A stretch of 64,000 nt of DNA. Origin: Haloarchaeobius salinus (GTDB lineage Archaea > Halobacteriota > Halobacteria > Halobacteriales > Natrialbaceae). The notes under the pieces are model-generated. The model did not search any database, had not been told where the DNA came from, and saw only the letters and a list, made by a program, of their open reading frames with translations. Both the position numbers and the translations under genes were made by a program. Shown in pieces: positions 34,922 through 43,016 of this stretch. Within the stretch, counting starts at the first letter, position 1, and each line of letters opens with the position of its first letter. The stretch spans positions 1 to 64,000 of the forward strand of contig NZ_JANHAU010000001.1 in assembly GCF_024464185.1 (NCBI RefSeq). The letters are read 5' to 3'.

Positions 34922-36046
34922 TCACCACCAGTCGTCCTCGTCGTCCTCGGGCGGGAGGACGTGCAGGCCGGCGCGGCTCTTGAGCACGCGGACGGTGTCG
35001 CCGTCGTCCTCGAAGTAGTCCGGGCGGGCGATGGTCTTCGCCTGGTACGTCTCCGGGTCGAGCACCTGCACCGAGTGCTCGTCCTCGACGGCCACCAGCG
35101 AGGTCTCGACGCCGTCCTCGACGGTCCCGAGCTTGCGGGCGTCGGGGGCGTCGCCCTCCTCGTAGCTGGCCTCGTAGCGCTCGCCGGTCGTCACCCGCAC
35201 GCCCTTCAGGTTGCCGCGGACGCTGCTGACGAGCACCGGCCCCTCGTCGTCGTCCTCGAGTTCGATGATGTCACCCGGGCGGTACGGCGGGAGGCGCACG
35301 GCGTAGGTGACCCGGTACACCTCGTTGCCGTCCTCGTCCTCGGTGACGAGCGTCTCGTGGTCGGTCCAGGCCCCGCCGAACTCCTCGATCACCTTCGCGG
35401 CGATCTGCTTGCCGATGTTGTTCGTCGAGACCTTCACGTCGAGGCCGTCGTCGGTCTCGCCCATCTCCGTGACGAAGGCGTTGCGGTCGCCCGTCGCCTC
35501 CATCCGGTCGACGACCATGTTCGCGATCTCCTTCGCGCGCTCGATCTCCTCGCTGTCGGGCGTCCGGTCGACCGCTCGGACCTGCACGATGGAGGCGTAG
35601 TAGTCGCCGGCGATGCGGCCACACCGGGTGCAGGTCTGCCGGGCGATCCGGACGGGGACCGTCACCTCCGATTCGCGGTACTGGCCCCGGACGATACCCG
35701 AGAACAGGCAGTGCATCCGGATGGTGTTCTGGTCGATCTGCTCGGGCTGGACCTGCCACGACACGTCCTCGGCGTCGACGTGGACCGCGAGGGCCTCCGA
35801 GACCACCTCGACGGCCACGTCGGTGTAGTCCTCCGCACCCACGTCGACCCAGCGACGGCCCCGGAAGACGGCACCGCAGGTGGCACAGACGCGCACCTCG
35901 ATGCGCTCCGGTGCGTCGACGAGCTCGAACTGGTCGAAGTAGCAGTCGTCGCAGACGCCCACGTCGGACTTGCCCAGCGGGTCGCTGGCGGCCGCGTCGG
36001 ACATCGGCTCCCCGCAGCGGGGGCAAAAGGAGCGCTGGTCGGTCAT
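34922..36046 (-). CDS. nmd3: NMD3-family ribosome-associated protein
   Basis: The 374-residue protein has the NMD3 N-terminal zinc region with CPRC (8-11), CDDC (32-35) and CATC (about 54), and a second site CTRC (about 140). KVSTNNIGKQIAAKVIEEFGG, followed by VTYAVRLPPYRPGD, is characteristic. Eukaryotic NMD3 is the 60S export adaptor. In archaea, without a nucleus, it is thought to act in large-subunit assembly. A TATA-like GCTTTATAGG lies about 30 bp upstream at 36070-36079. It leads an operon with taw2, pairing ribosome and tRNA maturation. Confidence 0.93.
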   Translation of the reverse strand: MTDQRSFCPRCGEPMSDAAASDPLGKSDVGVCDDCYFDQFELVDAPERIEVRVCATCGAVFRGRRWVDVGAEDYTDVAVEVVSEALAVHVDAEDVSWQVQPEQIDQNTIRMHCLFSGIVRGQYRESEVTVPVRIARQTCTRCGRIAGDYYASIVQVRAVDRTPDSEEIERAKEIANMVVDRMEATGDRNAFVTEMGETDDGLDVKVSTNNIGKQIAAKVIEEFGGAWTDHETLVTEDEDGNEVYRVTYAVRLPPYRPGDIIELEDDDEGPVLVSSVRGNLKGVRVTTGERYEASYEEGDAPDARKLGTVEDGVETSLVAVEDEHSVQVLDPETYQAKTIARPDYFEDDGDTVRVLKSRAGLHVLPPEDDEDDWW

Positions 36047-36164
36047 TGCCGGCTCGTAGGCCGGTCTACCCTATAAAGCGCGGGATTCGGCGATGGGCGG
36101 ATGATTCCCATCCGGGTGACCGGTCAGGAGAACAGTAATCCAGCGGACAGTGCTACACGCCACC

Positions 36165-36542
36165 ATGGGTCTGAAACGCCTCGTTCCGCTGGTACTCCGG
36201 TACACGCTCGTTGGCGGTGTCCTCTGCACCACGCTGGTACTCGGCGGCGCGGCCGTCGTCCTCACGGCCATGGGGACCGGAAGCGTCGTCGACGCGGTTG
36301 CGAACGTCGCCCTCGTGTCCACGCTCGTCGGGTTCGGCGTCGGTGTACTGGCGTTCTCGACGAACAACAGCGGTATCGATACCGTCGAGGCAGGCATACA
36401 GGGTGGGTTCGACGTGACAGACCCAACCTCGTTCCGGGCGGACTCGGCGGGCCTGCCGGGCCGCCTCCAGCTCGGGTTCCTCCTGCTCGGCGCCGGTCTT
36501 TTCTCTGGTGGCCTCCTCGCCGTCGTGTTGACGCTCGGCTGA
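36165..36542 (+). CDS. small membrane protein, unknown
   Basis: The 125-residue product begins MGLKRLVPLVLRYTLVGG. It has three or four hydrophobic segments (YTLVGGVLCTTLVLGGAAVVL, VVDAVANVALVSTLVGFGVGVL, and a C-terminal LGFLLLGAGLFSGGLLAVVL) with a polar loop between. No family is assigned. ATG 36165 is preferred over 36150 because it lies at the expected distance from the TATA-like ACAGTAATCC. It is followed 48 bp later by htpX on the same strand. Confidence 0.72.
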   Translation: MGLKRLVPLVLRYTLVGGVLCTTLVLGGAAVVLTAMGTGSVVDAVANVALVSTLVGFGVGVLAFSTNNSGIDTVEAGIQGGFDVTDPTSFRADSAGLPGRLQLGFLLLGAGLFSGGLLAVVLTLG

Positions 36543-36590
36543 CCACCGGACGGCGACGAACTTTAGACCGCTCGACCCTTCCCTGCGAAC

Positions 36591-37469
36591 ATGCAATGGA
36601 AAGCGGACTGGGGGCTCCGGTTCCGAATGTTCGTCACGATGTTCCTGCTGACGGCGGTGTATCTGGTCTTCATCGGCGCACTGTCGGTGTACCTCGGGTT
36701 CGGGTTCACCGGCATCATCATGGTGTTCGCGCTGTTCTCCGGCGCGCAGTGGTTCTTCAGCGACAAGCTCACGCTGTGGAGCATGGGCGCGAAGGAGGTC
36801 AGCGAGGACGAGTACCCCGAGCTGCACGGGATGGTCCGCCGGCTCTCCCAGCAGGCGGACGTCCCCGTCCCGAAGGTCGCGGTCGTCGACTCGCAGGTGC
36901 CCAACGCGTTCGCGACCGGGCGCTCACAGAAGCACTCGGCCGTCGCCGTGACGACCGGCCTGATGCGGACGCTGAACGAAGAGGAGCTGGAGGGCGTCAT
37001 CGCCCACGAGCTCGCCCACGTGAAGAACCGCGACGTGATGGTGATGACGGTCGCGTCGTTCCTCTCGACCATCGCGTTCCTCGTCGTCCGCTTCGGCTTC
37101 TTCTTCGGCGGGGGCGGGCGGAACCGCAACGGCGGCGGCGTCTTCGTCGCCATCGCCGTCTCGCTGGTCGTCTGGATCATCTCCTACCTGCTCATCCGCG
37201 CGCTGTCGCGCTACCGGGAGTTCGCCGCCGACCGCGGTGCGGCGGTCATCACCGGCAAGCCCGCGGCGCTGGCGTCCGCGCTCGCCAGCATCTCCGGCGG
37301 GATGGAGCGGGCCCCGAAGGAGGACATGCGCGAGCAGGCCGAGATGAACGCGTTCTTCATCTTCCCGGTCAGCGGCGGCACCATCACCCGTCTGTTCAGC
37401 ACGCACCCCTCGATGGAACGCCGCATCGACCGGCTCCAGCAGCTCGAACGCGAGATGGAGGCGGCCTGA
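36591..37469 (+). CDS. htpX: HtpX membrane zinc metalloprotease (M48)
   Basis: The 292-residue protein has two N-terminal membrane helices, the zinc motif HELAH (139-143) within VIAHELAHVKNRDVMVMT, two more helices, and the third ligand Glu209 in YREFAADRGAAVITGKP. This is the M48 HtpX architecture, a cytoplasmic-facing protease in membrane protein quality control. The next gene starts 4 bp after its stop, and a PspAB-like gene follows, an association known for the phage-shock type membrane-stress module. Confidence 0.95.
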   Translation: MQWKADWGLRFRMFVTMFLLTAVYLVFIGALSVYLGFGFTGIIMVFALFSGAQWFFSDKLTLWSMGAKEVSEDEYPELHGMVRRLSQQADVPVPKVAVVDSQVPNAFATGRSQKHSAVAVTTGLMRTLNEEELEGVIAHELAHVKNRDVMVMTVASFLSTIAFLVVRFGFFFGGGGRNRNGGGVFVAIAVSLVVWIISYLLIRALSRYREFAADRGAAVITGKPAALASALASISGGMERAPKEDMREQAEMNAFFIFPVSGGTITRLFSTHPSMERRIDRLQQLEREMEAA

Positions 37470-37473
37470 ACCG

Positions 37474-37926
37474 ATGGACCGGGCGCGCGCCGGGGCGGCA
37501 CTGCTCGTCGTCGGCCTCCTCGTCGCGGCCCACCCCCTCTACCTCGGGCTGAACCCCGGCGACACGACCGTCGAGGTGGTCGCCGAGCCCGCGGACGGGG
37601 GCGTCGCCGAGGACGAGGTGACGAACGCCTCGGCCATCGACGACCCCGCCCGGACGACCCTGCGCGAGGCCGTCGACGGCGACCGGGCGACCCGGTGGCG
37701 CGGGGCCCAGAGCGCCGCCGTCGTCCCGCTCATCGAGGCCGACTACGTCCGCCTCGACGGCCGGGTGTACCACGTCCAGGTGTTCGCCACCCAGGGCCTG
37801 TTCGACCGCGTCGACACCGTCGTCTCGCCGCTGGTCGCGCTCGTCGGCGTCCTCGCCGCGCTCATCGGCGGCCGGACCATCTGGGACGTGGGCGCGACCG
37901 GCGGGGACGACCGGGCACCGCGATAG
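37474..37926 (+). CDS. membrane-anchored protein between htpX and pspAB
   Basis: The 150-residue protein has an N-terminal helix (AGAALLVVGLLVAAHPLYLGL), an external soluble region of about 80 residues rich in acidic residues and Val (TTVEVVAEPADGGVAEDEV), and a C-terminal helix (VSPLVALVGVLAALIGG). The sequence around ADYVRLDGRVYHVQV is beta-rich. It starts 4 bp after htpX, so it is in the same operon. No known domain is recognised. A role in the same membrane-stress unit is inferred from position only. Confidence 0.75.
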   Translation: MDRARAGAALLVVGLLVAAHPLYLGLNPGDTTVEVVAEPADGGVAEDEVTNASAIDDPARTTLREAVDGDRATRWRGAQSAAVVPLIEADYVRLDGRVYHVQVFATQGLFDRVDTVVSPLVALVGVLAALIGGRTIWDVGATGGDDRAPR

Positions 37927-37961
37927 GGAGGCCTAAGGCGGTTCCGCTCTTCTCGCCGGAC

Positions 37962-38567
37962 ATGGGGCTGTTCGATTCTATCCGCGAGATGCTCGGTACC
38001 CGCGCCGAGGCCGACGCCGCCCGCGACGCCGACCCCGAGGACCTGTTCGGGATGAGCACGGCGTACATCACGATGGCGACCGAGCTCGGCTACGACTCCA
38101 CCGGCGACGCCGCGCTCTGTTTCTCCGGCGTCGACAGCACGGACTTCGCCGATGCCGTCCGCGAGGTCGAGGACATCCTCGCGGCCGGCTCCGAGGAGAC
38201 GGGCACCGACTTCGACCTGCGCGAGGACGACCACGGCTACCAGTGGGTCGTCCTCCACGACGACGACCCCGAGGACCTCGTCACCAGCATCCACTTCGCC
38301 GCCGACACGTTCATCGAGCGCGACTACGGCTCCCGGCTGCTCGCCGCCGTCTTCGGCTTCGCCAACGACGACCGCACCGCCTACTGGATCTACTCGTTCC
38401 GCCGCGGTGCGTACTACCCGTTCGCGCCACGGGGCGGCCAGGAGCGCGACGACGCCGTCGAGTTCAAGCTGGAGAGCAACTTGGACGGCGAACTCGACAT
38501 CGAGACGGACAAGCAGTACTGGTACCCGCTGTGGCCGAGCAGTGGCGGGACCCATCCGTGGGAGTGA
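37962..38567 (+). CDS. pspAB: PspA-associated protein PspAB
   Basis: The 201-residue acidic protein starts MGLFDSIREMLGTRAEADAA. It continues through DLFGMSTAYITMATELGYDSTG, with ALCFSGVDSTDFADAVREVE, DDHGYQWVVL and FGFANDDRTAYWIYSFRRGAYYPF. This pattern is that of PspAB, a haloarchaeal and actinobacterial partner of PspA-type membrane-stress systems often found beside htpX. Its exact role is not known. No PspA gene is in the window. It follows the 150-residue membrane gene by 35 bp. Confidence 0.85.
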   Translation: MGLFDSIREMLGTRAEADAARDADPEDLFGMSTAYITMATELGYDSTGDAALCFSGVDSTDFADAVREVEDILAAGSEETGTDFDLREDDHGYQWVVLHDDDPEDLVTSIHFAADTFIERDYGSRLLAAVFGFANDDRTAYWIYSFRRGAYYPFAPRGGQERDDAVEFKLESNLDGELDIETDKQYWYPLWPSSGGTHPWE

Positions 38568-38661
38568 GACGCACCGGGTGACGGGTCACAGCTCTCGGCG
38601 GCCGTGACACCGACGGGACCCCGGACACTTTTTCCGCCTCGGTGTGTCACTCCACCCCACG

Positions 38662-39615
38662 ATGCGACACAACGCCCTCCACCCCACGAACCCGTGGCGC
38701 TACCTCGTCGCCCGCCTCACGGTCGCCGCACTCGGCTTGCTCACCGCGGCGAGCGTCTGCTTCGCCGCGTTCCGGCTCGGGCCGCTCGACCCCGCGGTCG
38801 TTATCACGATGGGCTTTCCGCCGGTCGAGGAGGTACGCGAGACGCTCCACATCACCGCACCCCTGGGTGCGGAGTACGCGCTGTACGTCGAGCGACTCCT
38901 CACGTTCGACCTCGGCAACGCGTGGGTGCTCGACCGTGGCCCGGCCGGCCCGCTCCTCGCCGACGCGCTTCCGAACACCGCGCTGGTCGCCGTCGGGGCG
39001 TTCTGCCTCGTCACCGTCGTCGCCGTTCCGGTCGGTCTCGCCGCGGGCCTGCGTGACGGTCGCCTCGGGGCGGCCGTCGAGAACGGCTCGGTCCTCGGTC
39101 GGAGCAGCTCGAACCTCATATCCGCTGTCCTCGCGGTGGCACTGCTCTGGCCCGGCGGGGAACCGGCGCGGCCCCCGGTGCTCGCGCTCACCACCGTCGT
39201 CGTCGCGTCCGCGCTGGTCGGCACCCGCATCAGGGCCGTCTCGCGCGCGGTGCGCGAGGCACGACGCGACGGACACGTCGACGCCGCCCGCGCGAAGGGG
39301 CTCTCCCGCCACACCGTCTTCTGGCGGCACCTCGCGCCCGTCGCGCTGCTGACCCACCTCCGGCGGGTCGCCGACGACGCGGCGTACCTCGTCGGTGCCG
39401 TGCTCGTCGTCGAGACCATCGTCCCGACACCGACCGACAGCCAGTACGCCGGCCTCGGCGAGTTGTTCTTCCAGGCGAGCATCCAGGGCGACTTCCCGCT
39501 CGCCGCGACGCTCCTCGTGCTGTTCGTGGCTGTCGTCGTCGCGGTCCGCCTGCTCGCCGACCTCACCCTCGCGCTGGTCGACCCGCGCGTCGGCCCGCGA
39601 GCCGGCCGTCGGTAG
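38662..39615 (+). CDS. DppB-like ABC transporter permease (first of tandem pair)
   Basis: The 317-residue membrane protein has an N-terminal helix, a periplasmic region, and the six-helix permease core of binding-protein-dependent transporters (dipeptide type). The coupling loop is readable: DAARAKGLSRHTVFWRHLAPVALL. The start at 38662 is set by alignment with its neighbour (both begin with LHPTNP and R-Y-L at the same place). It is closely related to the next gene. No ATPase or binding-protein gene is adjacent, so the partner subunits are encoded elsewhere. The transported substrate is unknown. Confidence 0.85.
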   Translation: MRHNALHPTNPWRYLVARLTVAALGLLTAASVCFAAFRLGPLDPAVVITMGFPPVEEVRETLHITAPLGAEYALYVERLLTFDLGNAWVLDRGPAGPLLADALPNTALVAVGAFCLVTVVAVPVGLAAGLRDGRLGAAVENGSVLGRSSSNLISAVLAVALLWPGGEPARPPVLALTTVVVASALVGTRIRAVSRAVREARRDGHVDAARAKGLSRHTVFWRHLAPVALLTHLRRVADDAAYLVGAVLVVETIVPTPTDSQYAGLGELFFQASIQGDFPLAATLLVLFVAVVVAVRLLADLTLALVDPRVGPRAGRR

Positions 39616-39630
39616 CCCGACCTTTTTGTC

Positions 39631-39650
39631 CGAGGACTGTGAGGTCCTCG
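39631..39650. promoter_or_regulatory. 7-bp inverted repeat before the second permease gene
   Basis: CGAGGAC-TGTGAG-GTCCTCG is a perfect 7-bp inverted repeat located between the TATA-like CCTTTTTGTCC and the ATG at 39655. This position suits a repressor operator or a leader hairpin. Confidence 0.6.
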
Positions 39651-39654
39651 CACG

Positions 39655-40596
39655 ATGCACCGCGACGCCCTCCACCCCACGAACCCGCGGCGCTACCTCG
39701 CCGCCCGCATCGCCGTCGCCGGGATGGGCCTCCTTACGGCCGTAAGCGTCTGCTTCGCGGCCACCCGGCTTGGCCCGGCCTCCCCTCTCGACGAGCTCGA
39801 CATCGGGCCCGTCAACAAACAGCCGATTGCCCAGCAGCTCGGCGTCGACGCCGACCCGGTCACGGGGTACCTGACCTACGTGGACCGGCTCCTCGTGCTC
39901 GACCCCGGGAAGCCGTTCTTCCTCGCGGAGGGCCCCGCGGAAGCGCTCCTCGTCGAGGCCGCCCCGAACACCGCGGTCGTCGTCGCCGGGGCGCTCGCCC
40001 TCGTCACCGTCGTCGCCGTGCCCGTCGGCCTCGTCGTCGGGACCCGCGACGGTCGTGTCGGTGCCGCCCTGGAGACCCTTCCCCTGTTCGGGCGGACGAC
40101 GCCGAACTTCCTCGTCGCGGCTCTCTTCGTTGCCGTCTTCGGGGGCGAAACACTCTCGGGCCGTGGCAGTCTGCTCGCGGTCGCCGCCGTAATCGCCGCA
40201 GGCACGCTCGTCGCCTCGCGGGTCAGGGCCGTCTCGCGTGCCGTTCGCAAGGCCCGACGGGATGGCCACGTCGACGCCGCCCGCGCGAAGGGGCTCTCCC
40301 GGCGGACGGTCTGTCTGCGCCACCTCGCACCCGTCGCGCTGCTGACGCACCTCCGGCGTGTCGCCGACGACGCGACCTACCTCGTCGGTGCCGTCGTCGT
40401 AATCGAGACCGTGCTCGCACCGTCGGACGGAGGCCTCGGCTTCCTGTTCCTCCGTGCGAGCACTCTCTGGGACTTCCCGCTCGCCGCGACGCTGGTGGTA
40501 CTGTTCACCGCGGCCGTCGTCGCCGTCCGCCTGCTCGGCGATCTCGCGCTCGCGCTGGTCGACCCGCGCGTCGGCCCGCGAGCCGACCACAACTGA
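39655..40596 (+). CDS. DppB-like ABC transporter permease (second of tandem pair)
   Basis: The 313-residue protein is a clear paralogue of the previous gene: LHPTNPRRYLAARIAVAGMGLLTA at the start, DGHVDAARAKGLSRRTVCLRHLAPVALLTHLRRVADDATYLVG in the core, and the same PRVGPRA end. The region after the first helix differs, notably LDELDIGPVNKQP. Two permeases of a peptide transporter normally are one DppB and one DppC. Here both are the same type, so this is a gene duplication rather than a normal B-C pair. A perfect inverted repeat lies just upstream. Confidence 0.85.
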   Translation: MHRDALHPTNPRRYLAARIAVAGMGLLTAVSVCFAATRLGPASPLDELDIGPVNKQPIAQQLGVDADPVTGYLTYVDRLLVLDPGKPFFLAEGPAEALLVEAAPNTAVVVAGALALVTVVAVPVGLVVGTRDGRVGAALETLPLFGRTTPNFLVAALFVAVFGGETLSGRGSLLAVAAVIAAGTLVASRVRAVSRAVRKARRDGHVDAARAKGLSRRTVCLRHLAPVALLTHLRRVADDATYLVGAVVVIETVLAPSDGGLGFLFLRASTLWDFPLAATLVVLFTAAVVAVRLLGDLALALVDPRVGPRADHN

Positions 40597-40724
40597 CCGT
40601 CTCGCCCCTTCTTCCGGTTTAATCCCTCGCCCCGCCAGCGGATCCACCCCGCCGCCACGTTCCACTTTCACTTTCACTTCCCTGTTTACGGGGCTTTATC
40701 ACCCATCGGGACTCACGGACTGGT

Positions 40725-41756
40725 ATGGCAGACGCAGACCTCGAGAAACTCCCCGGCGTGGGACCGGCAACGGCAGACAAGCTCCGCGACGCAGGCTTCG
40801 ACTCCTTCCAGGGCATCGCGGTCGCGGCCCCCTCCGAGCTATCGAACACGGCCGACGTCGGCGAGTCCAGCGCAGCGGACATCGTCCAGGCCGCCCGCGA
40901 GGAGGCCGACATCGGCGGCTTCGAGACCGGTTCGCAGGTGCTCGAACGACGCAACGAGATCGGCAAGCTCAGCTGGCAGATCGACGAGGTGGACGAGCTC
41001 CTCGGCGGCGGCATCGAGACCCAGTCCATCAGCGAGGTGTACGGCGAGTTCGGGGCCGGCAAGTCCCAGGTCACACACCAGCTCTCCGTGAACGTCCAGC
41101 TCCCGAAGGAGGTCGGTGGGCTGCGCGGCTCGGTCATCTTCATCGACTCCGAGGACACGTTCCGCCCGGAGCGCATCGACGACATGGTCCGTGGGCTCCC
41201 CGAGGAGGCCATCGAGGCCACCCTGGAGGACCGCGGCATCGAGGGGTCGCCCGACGACGAGGAGACGATGGACGAGCTCGTCGACGACTTCCTCGACAAG
41301 ACCCACGTCGCGAAGGGGTTCAACTCCAACCACCAGATGCTGCTCGCCGAGAAGGCACAGGAGCTCGCCGGCGAACACGAGGACGGCGAGTGGCCGGTCC
41401 GCCTGCTCTGTGTCGACTCGCTGACCGCCCACTTCCGCGCCGAGTACGTCGGCCGTGGCGAACTCGCCGAGCGCCAGCAGAAGCTCAACAAGCACCTCCA
41501 CGACCTCGACAAGGTCGGCAACCTGTTCAACTGCGCCGTGGTCGTGACGAACCAGGTCGCCTCGAACCCCGACTCGTTCTTCGGCGACCCGACCCAGCCC
41601 ATCGGTGGCAACATCCTCGGCCACAAGTCCACCTTCCGGATGTACCTCCGCAAGTCCAAGGGTGACAAGCGCATCGTCCGCCTCGTGGACGCGCCGAACC
41701 TCGCCGACGGCGAGGCCGTGATGCGCGTACAGGACGGCGGTCTCCGGCCCGAGTAA
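40725..41756 (+). CDS. radA: RadA recombinase
   Basis: The 343-residue protein begins [24 protein letters not shown], the helix-hairpin-helix DNA-binding domain of archaeal RadA. It has Walker [10 protein letters not shown] (107-115), [15 protein letters not shown], Walker [15 protein letters not shown] and the ssDNA loops with [20 protein letters not shown]. RadA forms the filament that pairs homologous DNA strands. No intein is present, as the reading is continuous. A TATA-like GGGGCTTTATCACC lies upstream near 40690-40702. Confidence 0.98.
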   Translation: MADADLEKLPGVGPATADKLRDAGFDSFQGIAVAAPSELSNTADVGESSAADIVQAAREEADIGGFETGSQVLERRNEIGKLSWQIDEVDELLGGGIETQSISEVYGEFGAGKSQVTHQLSVNVQLPKEVGGLRGSVIFIDSEDTFRPERIDDMVRGLPEEAIEATLEDRGIEGSPDDEETMDELVDDFLDKTHVAKGFNSNHQMLLAEKAQELAGEHEDGEWPVRLLCVDSLTAHFRAEYVGRGELAERQQKLNKHLHDLDKVGNLFNCAVVVTNQVASNPDSFFGDPTQPIGGNILGHKSTFRMYLRKSKGDKRIVRLVDAPNLADGEAVMRVQDGGLRPE

Positions 41757-41808
41757 CGCGACCGACCCCGACGGTAGCTTTTCGACGCCTGCTCGCGTAC
41801 CGACTGGT

Positions 41809-42180
41809 ATGAACCCTCGACGCCTCCTCGTCGCGCTCGGCAGCGGCACGACCACGTTCCTGCTCGTCGGCGCGGCCATCCTCTCGGTGATCCCCGACAT
41901 CCCGGGCGGCATCATCGGGGTGTTCGGCGGGCTGTTCGCGGGGGTCGCCGCCGCCGTCGGCGTCTGGGTCGGCCTCGGCCGTGCGAGCGCCGTCGTCGAA
42001 CGCGTCGCGCTCGGCTACGCCGCCTTCGGATACGCCTTCCTCGGCATCTGGTTCCTGCGGTACGGTCACTTCCTCGACGGCGTCGGCTTCCAGGGCCAGT
42101 TCGTCGGCGGCGTCGTGCTCGCGGTGGCGGTTGTGGTCGTTGACTACTTCATGACGCCGCCGCAGAGCACTGCAGGGTAG
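41809..42180 (+). CDS. small membrane protein, unknown
   Basis: The 123-residue product begins MNPRRLLVALGSGTTTFLLVGAAIL. It has four hydrophobic helices, ending with VGGVVLAVAVVVVDYFM and a polar tail. Residues in IPDIPGGIIGVFGGLFAGVAA are Gly/Ala-rich. No known family is recognised. It lies 52 bp after radA on the same strand and might be read on that transcript. Similar small membrane genes follow radA in some haloarchaea, but I cannot confirm this here. Confidence 0.72.
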   Translation: MNPRRLLVALGSGTTTFLLVGAAILSVIPDIPGGIIGVFGGLFAGVAAAVGVWVGLGRASAVVERVALGYAAFGYAFLGIWFLRYGHFLDGVGFQGQFVGGVVLAVAVVVVDYFMTPPQSTAG

Positions 42181-42308
42181 CTGTCGGCGTCGACGGGAAG
42201 CCCGGCCTGGTCGTCCCGGCCCACGTGGCGAAGGCTGTTTCCCACAGTTTTGGAATTACACTGCAATACTATAGTCGGCGGCGGCGAAGTACCAACCGTG
42301 AAGACACC

Positions 42309-42707
42309 ATGAACGGCTACGCGATCGTCATCGCGACGGACGAGTTCGAGAAGATCACCGCCGCCAGCATCATCGGCTCCATCGCCGCGGCCTCGGACAT
42401 CCCGGTCGACGTGTTCGTGACGATGAACGGGCTGCGTCCGTTCGAACACGAGGTCGTCGAGACCCGCGACTTCACGACGGGACCGCTCGGGGAGGCGATG
42501 CTGACGAGCGAGGAGACGGAGGTTCCCCTGTTCACGGAGCAGTTCCGTGACGCCAGGGACATGGGCCCGATGAACCTCTACGCCTGCACGATGGCCATGG
42601 AGATGTGGGGCCGCGAGCTCGACGACTACGTCGACATCTTCGACGACGAGCTCGGCGTCTCAGGCTTCCTGACGAAGGCCGCCGACAAGCAGGTGATATT
42701 CGTCTGA
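42309..42707 (+). CDS. DsrE-family sulfur-relay protein
   Basis: The 132-residue protein MNGYAIVIATDEFEKITAASI... has the DsrE/DsrF-like fold: a Rossmann-like start, VDVFVTMNGLRPFE, and a conserved cysteine in NLYACTMAMEM (residue about 96-98). DsrE proteins carry or pass sulfane sulfur with TusA. A TATA-like AATACTATAG lies about 40 bp upstream. It is first in a likely operon with tusA, an SQR-like oxidoreductase and a DUF1641 gene. A role in sulfide or thiosulfate handling, or in tRNA thiolation, is inferred. Confidence 0.87.
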   Translation: MNGYAIVIATDEFEKITAASIIGSIAAASDIPVDVFVTMNGLRPFEHEVVETRDFTTGPLGEAMLTSEETEVPLFTEQFRDARDMGPMNLYACTMAMEMWGRELDDYVDIFDDELGVSGFLTKAADKQVIFV

Positions 42708-42773
42708 GGCCGACCGTCGGTCAGCGCACCGCCCACCGAACACAACGCTACCCAAACCACGAGACATCCAACA

Positions 42774-43013
42774 ATGAGCGAACAACTCACCGCCGACGTA
42801 ACGATCGATGCCCGCGGTGCCGGCTGCCCCGGCCCCCTGATGGACCTCATCGGGAAGGTCAAGAAGGCAGACAGCGGCACCGTCTTCGAACTGCAGACCT
42901 CCGACCGTGGCTCGGTCACGGACGTGCCCGAGTGGGTCGAGAAGGCCGGCCACGAGCTGCTGGAGACCGTCGAGCACGACGACTACTGGAGCATCTACGT
43001 CGAGAAGGCCTGA
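42774..43013 (+). CDS. tusA: TusA-family sulfurtransferase
   Basis: The 79-residue protein has the TusA signature with the catalytic cysteine at 18 in DARGAGCPGPLMDL, and the alpha/beta fold with VKKADSGTVFELQTSD. TusA accepts persulfide sulfur and delivers it to tRNA thiolation, molybdopterin or dissimilatory sulfur enzymes. Its place after DsrE and directly before the SQR-like gene (3 bp gap) points to sulfur oxidation rather than tRNA thiolation, although both remain possible. Confidence 0.92.
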   Translation: MSEQLTADVTIDARGAGCPGPLMDLIGKVKKADSGTVFELQTSDRGSVTDVPEWVEKAGHELLETVEHDDYWSIYVEKA

Positions 43014-43016
43014 CCC

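Noticed and set aside
40725-41756. Intein in RadA
   Set aside because: The protein is 343 residues with uninterrupted Walker and loop motifs. No insertion is present.
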